This document shows positions 17,939 through 27,900 of a DNA stretch of 64,000 nucleotides, in pieces. The DNA is from Actinokineospora inagensis DSM 44258. Its GTDB lineage: Bacteria; Actinomycetota; Actinomycetes; Mycobacteriales; Pseudonocardiaceae. Every line of letters begins with the position of its first letter. The first letter of the stretch is position 1. The position numbers were made by a program, and so were the translations under genes. The DNA is taken from NCBI RefSeq assembly GCF_000482865.1, contig NZ_AXWW01000034.1, positions 28,344-92,343 of the forward strand. Reading direction: 5' to 3'. The notes under the pieces were generated by a model. That model was given only the letters and a program-made list of their open reading frames with translations, did no database searches and was not told the origin of the DNA.

Positions 17939-18894
17939 CCATGCCAACCACCCCGCCGCCAGTCCCTGCCCAGCAGCCCCACCGCCCGCTCACGAGGACA
18001 CCCACGCCCCCATCCGCCTCGCGGCCTTCCACCCCACCCCTGGGCCGGCTCACCACTGCCGCAGGCCACCCTCTGCAGTTTCCGCCTGGCGCAGTCCCTT
18101 CCACCCCACCACCTCGCACTAACATCCCGCATGCCAGCTCCTCCGCTCTGCTTTTACGTCGCGGCCACATCCCGTCTGCCACTCCCTCGGCCCTGCATTT
18201 AGGTCGTGGCCACGTCTCGCCTGCCAGCTCCTCTTCGCGTCGAGGTTGTGTCCTGCCTGCCATTCCATCGGCCCTGTTTCCGCGTCGTGGCCACGTCTCG
18301 CCTGCTGGCTCCTCTGCTCTGCTTTCGTGCGGCGGTCACGTCTCGCCTGTCACCCGCTCGGTCGCGCTTTCGGGTCGCAGCTACTTTCCGCCCGCCAACC
18401 CCTCCGCTCCGCCACCACCTCGCGGCCACATCCCGCCAGCCAGTCTCGCCGTGCTGCCTCCACGTCGCGGCTGTTCATCGGTCTGGCGTGCCGCTGCCTT
18501 CCCTGCCTCGCTCCCACGCCCTGATCGCGTCCGGCTCCCTACCGGCCTCTCAGCTTTCCGCAGTCCTTCTTCAGCCCGACCCTCCGCCCTGCTCCCACTC
18601 CCCAACCGTTTCTCCCCACCCCGACCAAGCCTCCACTCACCCGGGTGCACTTCCGCCCCACCGCACCCCCACAACCACCTCCCCCCAGGTCGAGTTATCC
18701 ACATCCCCCCACCCCATCCACAGCCAACTCGCTTCCACTTCCCCACCCCCGTCACGCCGGTAAACTGGGACCGGGGACGCCCCCCGGGAGGGTGGGGGCT
18801 GCCTGGGGTCGGTGGGTGGGCGGTTGTCAAGAGGTGGGGGAAGGGTTCGCTCGATGGGGGACTGGGCTGGGTGGGTCTGGGGGGCTGGGTATGA
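17935..18894 (+). CDS. Possible 319-residue Pro/Ser/Arg-rich repeat protein filling the A/B gap (doubtful)
   Basis: A GTG at 17935 overlaps the stop of gene A (GTGA, 17935-17938). The same frame runs without a stop to TGA at 18892-18894, overlapping the start of gene B (ATGA, 18891-18894). Two four-base overlaps are the classic layout of translationally coupled genes. The product would have no known domain, signal peptide or membrane segment. Its centre is about eight 15-residue repeats of the form SALxxRRGHVSPAS. Against a real gene: other frames are also long and open in this C-rich DNA, third positions are clearly less GC-biased than in the PKS genes, two TTA codons occur in the repeats (within 18142-18231), and no Shine-Dalgarno sequence precedes the GTG. 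It may instead be non-coding or decayed sequence. Confidence 0.25.
   Translation: MTMPTTPPPVPAQQPHRPLTRTPTPPSASRPSTPPLGRLTTAAGHPLQFPPGAVPSTPPPRTNIPHASSSALLLRRGHIPSATPSALHLGRGHVSPASSSSRRGCVLPAIPSALFPRRGHVSPAGSSALLSCGGHVSPVTRSVALSGRSYFPPANPSAPPPPRGHIPPASLAVLPPRRGCSSVWRAAAFPASLPRPDRVRLPTGLSAFRSPSSARPSALLPLPNRFSPPRPSLHSPGCTSAPPHPHNHLPPGRVIHIPPPHPQPTRFHFPTPVTPVNWDRGRPPGGWGLPGVGGWAVVKRWGKGSLDGGLGWVGLGGWV
18100..18480 (+). repeat. Degenerate 45-bp tandem repeats, about eight copies
   Basis: Best units are 18142-18186, 18187-18231, 18268-18312, 18313-18357, 18358-18402 and 18403-18447, with a shortened 36-bp unit at 18232-18267 and decayed copies at each end. Shared cores are CGTCGTGGCCACGTCTCGCC-like. 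In the frame of the 319-residue candidate the units read SALHLGRGHVSPASS, SALFPRRGHVSPAGS and so on. Confidence 0.8.
18695..18703 (+). other. TTATCCACA box in the A/B gap
   Basis: This is a perfect match to the classic DnaA-box consensus TTATNCACA, in the context AGTTATCCACATC, with a second TCCACA about 20 bp downstream. The same 13 bases recur at 28337-28349 in the B2/B3 linker. A single box is not an origin; a titration site or a shared repeat element is possible. Confidence 0.4.
18779..18799 (+). other. GC-rich hairpin at the strand-composition switch
   Basis: GCCCCC (18779-18784) pairs with GGGGGC (18794-18799) around a 9-base loop. No U-tract follows, so it is not a typical intrinsic terminator. 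It lies about 90 bp before the start of gene B. Confidence 0.35.
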
Positions 18895-18980
18895 GTCGCG
18901 AGCAGCAGATCGTCGAGGCGTTGCGGGCTTCGGTCAAGGAGACGGAGCGGTTGCGGGGGGTGGTCGCGGCGGCGGCGGAA
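18891..18980 (+). other. N-terminal docking coil of gene B
   Basis: Thirty residues precede the first KS and form an amphipathic helix with the pattern EALRASVKETERLR. This type differs from the KxLxYLKR(L/V)TADL type in genes C and D, so the A-to-B junction probably has its own docking specificity. Confidence 0.75.
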
Positions 18981-21900
18981 CCTGTGGCGGTTGTGGGGAT
19001 GGCGTGTCGGTTGCCGGGTGGGGTGGATTCGCCGGAGGCGTTGTGGGGGTTGGTGGAGCGGGGCGGTGATGGGATAACGGGGTTTCCGGTTGACCGCGGG
19101 TGGGAGGTCGACGGGGGCGGGTTCGCGCGGGTTGGTGGGTTTGTCGAGGATGCCACGAAGTTTGACGCGGGGTTGTTCGGGATTTCGCCGCGGGAAGCGG
19201 TGGCGATGGACCCGCAGCAGCGGTTGTTGTTGGAGGCCTGTTGGGAGGCGTTGGAACGGGCTGGGATCGCGCCGGATTCGGTGCGGGGGAGGGACATCGG
19301 GGTTTACGCGGGGGCGTCGAACTCCGGTTATGGGGCTGGGGTCGCGTTGTCCGAGGAGGTTTCCGGGCACGCGTTGACGGGCACGGCGAACAGTGTGATT
19401 TCCGGCCGGGTGGCTTATGCCCTCGGGCTGGAAGGCCCGGCGGTCACGATTGACACGGCTTGTTCGAGCGGGTTGGTCGCGTTGCACATCGCGGCGCGGG
19501 CGTTGCGGGGTGGCGAGTGTTCGATGGCGTTGGTCGGCGGGGTGACGGTGATTCCGTCGACGTCGGTGTTCGCCGAGTTCGCGCGTCAAGGGGGGCTGGC
19601 GGGGGATGGGCGCTGCAAGTCTTTCGCCGCGGCGGCTGATGGGACCGGGTGGTCCGAAGGTGTCGCGGTACTGGTCGTGGAGAAGCTGTCGGACGCGATC
19701 GCCAATGGGCACGATGTTCTCGCCGTGGTCAAAGGTTCAGCGGTCAACTCCGATGGCGCGTCAAACGGGTTGACGGCGCCCAATGGCCCGTCCCAGCAAC
19801 GTGTTATCCAAGCAGCGCTGAACAACGCGAAACTCCAAACGTCCGATGTGGACGTGGTGGAGGGTCACGGCACCGGCACCAGGTTGGGCGATCCGATCGA
19901 GGCGCAGGCGCTGCTGGCGACGTATGGGCAGAACCGGGAAACGCCGCTGTGGTTGGGGTCGTTGAAATCCAACATCGGGCACACCCAGGCCGCGTCCGGT
20001 ATCGCGGGCATCATCAAGATGGTCCAGGCGATGCGGTATGGAATCCTGCCGCGCACCCTGCACGTCGACGCCCCCACCCCGCACGCCGCGTGGAGCCGCG
20101 GTTTCGTTGAGCTGCTTACCGAATCCCGGCCGTGGCCCGAGGTTGACCGGCCGCGCCGGGCGGGTGTTTCGTCGTTCGGCATCAGTGGCACCAATGCGCA
20201 CGTCATCCTCGAATCCCACGACCAGGCCGAAGAATCGGTTCCGGTAGGAAACCCGGTCGTCACTCCGTTCATACTCTCGGCCAAGTCCGTGGATGCGCTC
20301 AAAGCTCAAGCCCGGAGTCTGACGACCCTCTCCACTGAGATCGCCTGGGCGCTCGCCACGACCCGTGCCAACCTCGACGAACGCGCCGTCGTCTTCTCCA
20401 AGCCAGCGCTAGAAGCCTTGCAGCGCAACGAATCTCACCCAGGTCTGGTGACGGGCGCGATCACCGACACTGACCTCGGATTCCTTTTCACCGGCCAGGG
20501 CTCCCAGCGTGCGGGCATGGGCCAGGCCCTTCGGGTCTTCCCGGCGTTCGCCGAAGTCTACGACCAAATCCGCGCCAAACTCCCGTTCGACGACAACGCG
20601 ATCCAGGAAACCGGCAATGCCCAACCCGCCATTTTCGCCCTCCAGGTGGCTTTGTTCCGCCTGTTCGAATCCTGGGGTGTCAAACCCGATGTCCTCGTCG
20701 GACACTCCATCGGCGAACTCGCGGCCGCCCACGTCGCCGGAATCCTGACGCTCGACGACGCCTGCACCCTGGTTTCCGCGCGCGCAAGGCTCATGCAGGC
20801 CCTCCCGCCGGGCGGCGCCATGCTCGCCGTCGAGGCCACCGAAGACGACATCCCGGACTACGTCGACATCGCTGCCGTCAACGGCGAGAACGCGCTGACC
20901 GTTTCGGGGGACGCTGCCGCGATCGAACGCCTCAAACAGGAACTCACCGGCAGGCGGGTCAAGCAACTCGCCGTGTCGCACGCCTTCCACTCTCGGCTCA
21001 TGGATCCCATGCTCGCCGAGTTCGAACGTGTCACCGGCCGAATCGCGTTCCACCAACCGCGAATCCCGCTCATTCCCACCGCCGGCGGCGACCCCACTAC
21101 TCCCGAGTACTGGGTTCGTCAGGTCCGGGAAACCGTCCGGTTCGCGGACGCAGTCAAGCAGGTTCCGGACACCCGGTTCCTCGAAATCGGCCCTGACGCT
21201 GTGTTGTCCGCGCTGGTGGGCGGAATTCCCGCTCTCCGCGCCAACCGCGACGAACCTACTGCCGCCATCACTGCTCTTGCCAGTCTCTACGTCATGGGAA
21301 TTCCGGTCGACTGGACCGCGGTAATCCCTCGAACCCGGCGAGTTCCTTTACCGGTTTACCCGTTCCAGCGGTCCCGCTACTGGCTCAACCCCGCCGCACA
21401 CGCCGTAGACGATTGGCGTTACCGCGTCGAGTGGATACCAATTACCCTGCCGCACAACGAAGTTCGGGGTTGGCAGGTCATCGGCGACGATCCAGCTCTC
21501 GCCGAACTACCCCGCGATGACGACCCGCAAGGCATCGTCATCGCCCCTGGCGCCACCCCCGCCACTGTCATTGAAATCCTCCGCGCCGCGACGGTTCCCG
21601 TCTGGGCGCTTACCCGAGGCGCGGTTTCCACCGGCCCCGACAATCCGGTCACCAACCCCGCCGCCGCTCAACTTTGGGGACTCGGCCAGGTAGCCGCTCT
21701 AGAACACCCCGACCGCTGGGGTGGAGTGATCGACCTCCCTGAAAACCTCGATATCGGCCACCTGGTTGCCGCTCTCACCGGCCACGAAGACCAACTCGCC
21801 GTCCGCTCTGACGGCCTGTACGCCCGCAGGCTCGTCCCCGCCCCGGTATCGACCGGGACCACTTGGCGTCCACAAGGGACGGTTCTCATCACCGGCGGCA

Positions 21901-24900
21901 CCGGTGCTCTCGGTGGCCACGTCGCCCGCTGGCTCGCCACCCGGGGCGCCCGTCAGCTCGTCCTCACCAGCCGACGTGGCCCCGACGCCCCCGGCGCGGC
22001 GGACCTCGTCGCCGAACTGGCCGAGCTGGGTGTCGACGTCGAGGTCGCCGCCTGCGATGTCGCCGACCGTGACGCTCTCGCGGCTCTTGTCGGCGGCCGC
22101 GCGATCACCACCGTCTTCCACACGGCGGGCGCCGTCGCCTCCGTCAGCCTCGCCGAAACCACGACCGACCAGTTCGCGGACACCGTCCGCGCGAAGGCCG
22201 ACGGCGCCACCAACCTGCACGAGCTGCTTCCCGACGCGCACCTCATCCTGTTCGGCTCGATCGCCGGCGTCTGGGGTAGCGGTGGCCAGGCCGCCTACGC
22301 CGCCGCGAACGCTCACCTCGACGCGCTCGCCGCCCATCGCACGCCCGCGACCTGCGTATCCTGGGGTCCGTGGGCGGGTTCGGGCATGCTCGCCGCCACC
22401 GAGTCCGAGGACTACCTGCGCCGTCGCGGCCTCACCCCGATGGCCCCGAGTCGCGCCTTGGCCGCTCTCGGCCGGGCACTCGACGCGGGCGACACCAACG
22501 TCACCGTCGTCGATGTCGATGGCCCCCGGTTCGCCGCGCTCTACACCTCCAACCGCCCCAGCACTTTGCTGCCTTGGCGTCAAACCGAAGTCGAAACCAA
22601 ATCCACATGGGACGATCGGGGTGCTCTCGATCTGGTTCGAGCCGAAGTCGCCACCGTTCTCGGCTATTCCGGCTCGGTCGACGCGCAGAAACCGTTCAAG
22701 GATCTCGGTTTCGACTCGCTCACCGCCGTCGAGCTCCGCGACAAACTGGTCAAAGCAACCGGTCAACCGTTGCCCGCGACTCTCGTCTACGACTACCCCA
22801 ACGCGAAAGCCCTGGCTGACCGCCTCCAACGCCAAGCCCGTGGTGAGCGGGAACGGATTCGCGCTGACATCGCGGTCCGCACCGACGAGCCCATCGCGAT
22901 CATCGCCATGAGTTGTCGGTTCCCCGGCGGCGTCAACTCCCCGGAAGACCTCTGGAACCTGGTTGAGTCCGGCACGGCTGTCGTTGACGATTTCCCCACC
23001 GACCGCGGCTGGGACCTCGACGCACTCGGCACCAGTTCCCACTCCCTGCGCGGCGCGTTCCTGGACAACGCGGCCGACTTCGACGCGGAACTCTTCGGCA
23101 TTTCCCCCCGCGAGGCCACCGTTCTGGACCCCCAGCAGCGGCTACTCCTGGAGTCGACCTGGGAGGTCTTCGAGCGGGCCGGAATCGACCCGACGTCGCT
23201 CCGCGGCGAGCCGATCGGTGTTTTCGCAGGCACGAATGGCCAGGACTACGCCGGGGTGGCCCTCGCGTCGGAGCACCTGACCGGCTACCTCTCGACGGGC
23301 ATTACGGCGAGTGTCCTTTCGGGACGAATTGCCTACAGCTTCGGACTTGAAGGTCCTGCCGTCACCGTCGACACGGCGTGTTCCAGCAGTCTTGTCGCCC
23401 TGCACCTGGCTGCGAAGGCCCTGCGCGACGGCGAGTGTTCGCTCGCGATCGCGAGTGGCGTCACCGTCATGGCCACACCCGGCGCCTTCGTCGAGTTCTC
23501 CCACCAGCGCGGACTCGCTGCGGACGGCCGGTGCAAGCCCTTCGCGGAAGCGGCCGACGGCACGTCGTGGGGCGAGGGTGTCGGCGTTCTGCTGGTCGAG
23601 CGGCTGTCGGACGCGGTCGCCAACGGTCACCGCGTACTGGCTCTGGTCAAGGGTTCGGCGGTCAACTCGGACGGTGCCTCCAACGGCCTCACGGCTCCCA
23701 ACGGTCCGTCTCAGCAGCGGGTCATCCTGTCGGCGTTGGCTTCGGCCGGGCTTGGAACGTCTGATGTGGATGCTGTGGAGGCGCACGGGACGGGCACGGT
23801 GCTGGGCGACCCGATCGAAGCCCAGGCGCTGCTGGCGACTTATGGTCAACACCGGGAGACGCCGCTGTGGCTGGGGTCGGTGAAGTCCAACATCGGCCAC
23901 ACCCAGGCCGCCGCGGGCGTCGCCGGAGTGATCAAGATGGTGCAGGCACTCCGGCGTGGTGTCCTGCCGAAGTCCCTGCACATCGACTCGCCGACGTCGC
24001 ATGTGGACTGGTCGACGGGTGCGGTGTCCCTGCTCACCGAGTCGCGGTCGTGGCCGGAGGTGGATCGGGCTCGACGGGCCGCAGTCTCGTCATTCGGCGT
24101 TAGCGGAACCAACGCCCACGTGATCCTGGAGGCCGCTCCCGGGGCTCCGGTGAAACCGGCCGCCGGTGCGGATTTCCCCGCGTGGCTTCTGTCCGCGGGC
24201 TCGCCGGATGGGCTTCGTGACCAGGCCAGGCGATTGTTGAGCTACCTCGACAACGACGCCGAGTTCGACCGGAACGCGGTGGCCCACACGCTCGCACACG
24301 GTCGGGCGGCTCTCGACCACCGAGCGGTTGTTCCGGCCGGTGATCTCCAAGCGCTTGCCGATCTGGCGGGCGGCGGTGGCAGCACCGGATCGGTCGTCGA
24401 CGGCAAGCTCGTATTCCTGTTCACCGGCCAGGGTTCCCAGCGCTCGGGCATGGGCAATGGGCTGCGGTCGTTCGACGTGTTCGCGGCCGCGTTCGATGAG
24501 ATCACTGCTCGAGCGCCCTTCTCCGACGACGAGATCGATCAGACCGGCAACGCTCAGATCGCCCTTTTCGCCCTCGAAGTCGCACTGTTCCGACTCCTCG
24601 AATCCCGTGGCGTCCAGCCGGACGTCCTCATCGGACACTCGATCGGCGAGATCGCCGCCGCTCACGTCGCCGGAATCCTCTCCCTCGATGACGCTTGCAG
24701 GTTGGTCGCCGCTCGGGCCCGATTGATGCAGTCGCTCCCGCCCGGCGGGGCAATGCTCGCAGTCGAGGCCGACGAAATCGACCTCCCCGATGGCCTCGAC
24801 CTCGCGGCCGTCAACGGCCCCCGTTCCCTGGTCATCTCTGGCGAAACCGCTGTTCTAGAGCGCTTCCAGGCCCAGATGATCGAGCAGGGCCATCGGGTCA

Positions 24901-27900
24901 AACGGCTCGCTGTGTCGCACGCGTTCCATTCGCGGCTCATGGACCCGATGCTCGCCGAGTTCGCCGAGTTCGCCGCCGGCCTGACCTACCGGCAGCCACG
25001 ACTCCAGATGGTCCCGACCTCAACCGGCGACCCAGCCACCCCGGACTACTGGGTGAGTCAGGTGCGCGACACGGTCCGCTTCCACGACGCCCTTACCAGC
25101 CTCACCGACGTAGGCATCCTGCTTGAGCTAGGCCCGGACGGGGTTCTTACCGCGCTCGCCCAGCAGAGCCTGGAGACGGTAGCCCTACCGACACTGCGCG
25201 CTGGTCACCCCGAAATTGAGTCTTTCGAGCGCGCCACCGCTGCTCTGCACACCTACGGCGTCTCGGTCACGTGGCCAACCAGTGGCCCCGGTGCCGACCT
25301 GCCCACCTACGCGTTTCAACGCCGCCGCTTCTGGGCTGAACCGAAGCCCACCGCGCCCACGGCAGGTCACCCGCTTCTTACCGCCAGCATCCCGCTTAGC
25401 GATGGCGGCCACCTGTTCTCCGGCGCCCTCACGACTGATTCCTGGCTGGCCGACCACGTAGTCCACGGTCAGGTAGTCCTACCGGGTACGGCTCTCGTCG
25501 ACCTCGCCCTTCATGCGGGTGGGGAGACTGGCTGCCCCCGCCTCGACGAACTCACCATCGAAGCGCCGCTGCCCGTTCCCGCTGCCATCCAGATCACGGT
25601 AGGCCCCGAGGACGATGGAACCCGCACTGTCACCATCCACGCCCGCGCGACCGACACCTGGACCCGGCACGCGACCGGCATCCTTAGCAACATCCAGACC
25701 ACCCCGTCACCGCTGCCCGCACCGACAAGTGGCCCGGTAGACCTCGCTGACCTATACCCGGCTCTTGCCGCTGCCGGCCTCGACTACGGCCCCGAGTTCC
25801 AGGCACTGGGGGCGGCGTGGCGCACATCCACCGGAATCCTTGCCGAGACGGTCACCGGTGACGCCGGGTTCGGCCTCAACCCAGTCCTGCTCGACGGGGT
25901 CCTTCATGCGTTGGCGCTTGATGGGGACAACGTCGCGCGCGTGCCTTTCGCCTGGACCGGCGTCACCCTGCACGCCACCGGGGCGGACCAACTGCGCGCC
26001 CACATCACGCGCACCAGCCCCGACACGGTTAGCGTGGTCGTTGCCGGTAGCGCGGGTGAGCCTGTCGCCACCATCGAGTCTCTTACGCTGCGTGCTGCGG
26101 CCCGGCCGCTAGACGACGCCCTGTTCACCATCGACTGGTCTCCGTTGTCCGCGCCGGACACCGCCGAGGTCCGTGACGTCGTTCTCCCCATGCCCGCCAC
26201 TGTCATCGACACGCTCGAACTCGTGCAGGCTTGGATCCGCCACAACCCCGACCCCCGGTTGGTTCTGGTCAGCTCCGGTGCCATCGCCGCCGTGCCAGCG
26301 GACGACCTCACCGACCTCGAAGCCGCCGCGTCTTGGGGGTTAGTGCGGTCCGCCCAGACCGAACACCCCGACCGGTTCGTCCTCGTCGACGCCCCCAGCA
26401 CTGACGGTTTGGCGGGCGCGCTGTCGCTCGACGAGCCGCAGTTGGCCGTGCGCGATGGGATCGTCCACGTGCCCCGCCTGGTCCGTGCCGCTCCCGGCCT
26501 AGAGCTCCCGGACGAGCCCTGGCGACTCGACGTGGCTGTCGGTGGCACGCTTGAGAACCTGACCCCGATACCCAACCCCGACCGCCCACTCGCGCGCGGG
26601 GAGGTCCGGATCGACGTCCGCGCTGCGGGCATCAACTTCCGCGACGTCCTCATCGCCTTGGGTACTTACCCGGAACAAGCGGTGATGGGGTCTGAAGGTA
26701 CCGGTGTCGTTGTTGAGGTCGGTCCCGACGTAGAGCTGGCTGTCGGCGACCGCGTCTTCGGCTTGTTCGCAGGCGGGTTCGGTCCGCGCACGGTTGTCGA
26801 CCAGAGGCTGATCGCGTCCATCCCACCCGGTTGGTCCTTCACCGATGCCGCCGCCGTGCCGATGGCGTTCCTCACGGCCTACTACGCGTTGGTGGATCTC
26901 GCCGGGCTTGAAGCCGGCGAACGGGTTCTTATCCACGCCGCTGCCGGTGGTGTCGGTATGGCAGCGACCCAGATCGCCCGTCATCTCGGCGCAGACGTCC
27001 ACGGCACCGCGAGCCCTGGTAAGTGGTCCGCGACAGGCCTACCGGACGACCACCTCGCCTCATCCCGCGATCTCGGGTTCGCGGACAAGTTCACCCCCGG
27101 TTTCCACGTCGTCCTCAACTCGCTGACCGGCGAGTACATCGACGCGTCCGCGCGGCTGCTCGCCCCAGGCGGCCGGTTCATCGAGATGGGCAAGGCCGAC
27201 CCACGCGATCCGGGCGACTTTCCCGACCGGCTCTACCGCGCGTTCGACCTCAGCGAGGCCGGTTTAGACCGACTCCAGGTCATGCTCCAAGAGCTGATTG
27301 CCCTGTTCAGCCAAGGCACGCTTACGTTGCCGCCCACTCGAACCTGGGACATCCGCGAGGCCAGGTCCGCGTTCCGCCACCTTGGCCAAGGCAAGCACAT
27401 CGGTAAGAACGTCTTCGTCCTCCCGCGTTCTCTCGACCCCGGGGGAACCGTCCTGATCACCGGTGGCACAGGTGCGCTTGGCACCGCCCTGGCTCGCCAC
27501 CTCGCGGCCCTAGGCCACAACCTCGTGCTGGTCTCTCGAACCGGCGGTGCCATCCCCGACCTCGATGTCACCACGGTCGCCTGCGACATCACCGATCCGG
27601 TGGCGTTGGGGCAGGTCATCGCCACGCACCGCCCCACGGATGTCATCCACCTCGCGGCGGTCACCGACGACGCCCTGATCACCGACCTCACCCCGGACCG
27701 GCTGCGGAGAGTCCTGGCGCCCAAGGCCGAGGCCGCGAAACTGCTGGCCGACCTGGACCTCAACACGCTCACGTTCTACTCGTCCGCGTCCGCGACCTTC
27801 GGCACCCCCGGCCAGGCCAACTACTCCGCCGCGAACGCCGTCCTCGACGCCCTCGCCCACCGCGGCCGGGGTGTGATCAAGGCGCTGGCCTGGGGACTGT

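Larger units (their letters stand above)
17939..18890 (+). other. Gap between genes A and B, 952 bp, low complexity
   Basis: No recognisable domain is encoded here on either strand. The left 840 bp are rich in C and T on the + strand and hold degenerate 45-bp repeats (about 18100-18480), then a TTATCCACA box (18695). From about 18780 the + strand turns abruptly G-rich. A GC hairpin marks the switch (18779-18799). No T-run terminator and no clear -35/-10 pair was seen. The only gene candidate is the doubtful 319-residue frame that spans it exactly. Confidence 0.7.

Noticed and set aside
18100..18480. CRISPR array in the A/B gap
   Set aside because: Units are degenerate 45-bp tandem copies with no constant repeat/variable spacer alternation.
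18695..18703. Replication origin at the TTATCCACA box
   Set aside because: Only one full box and one partial match are present; there is no box cluster, no AT-rich unwinding region and no dnaA/dnaN genes nearby.
18645..18890. Earlier in-frame GTG start for gene B at 18645
   Set aside because: The extra 82 residues are Pro-rich and then Gly/Trp-rich and unlike any docking domain. The ATG at 18891 begins a standard docking coil.
22252..22300. Dead KR in B1 because FSS is replaced by FGS
   Set aside because: The catalytic Ser is the second of the pair, 13 residues before Tyr, and is kept, as in FabG-type reductases.
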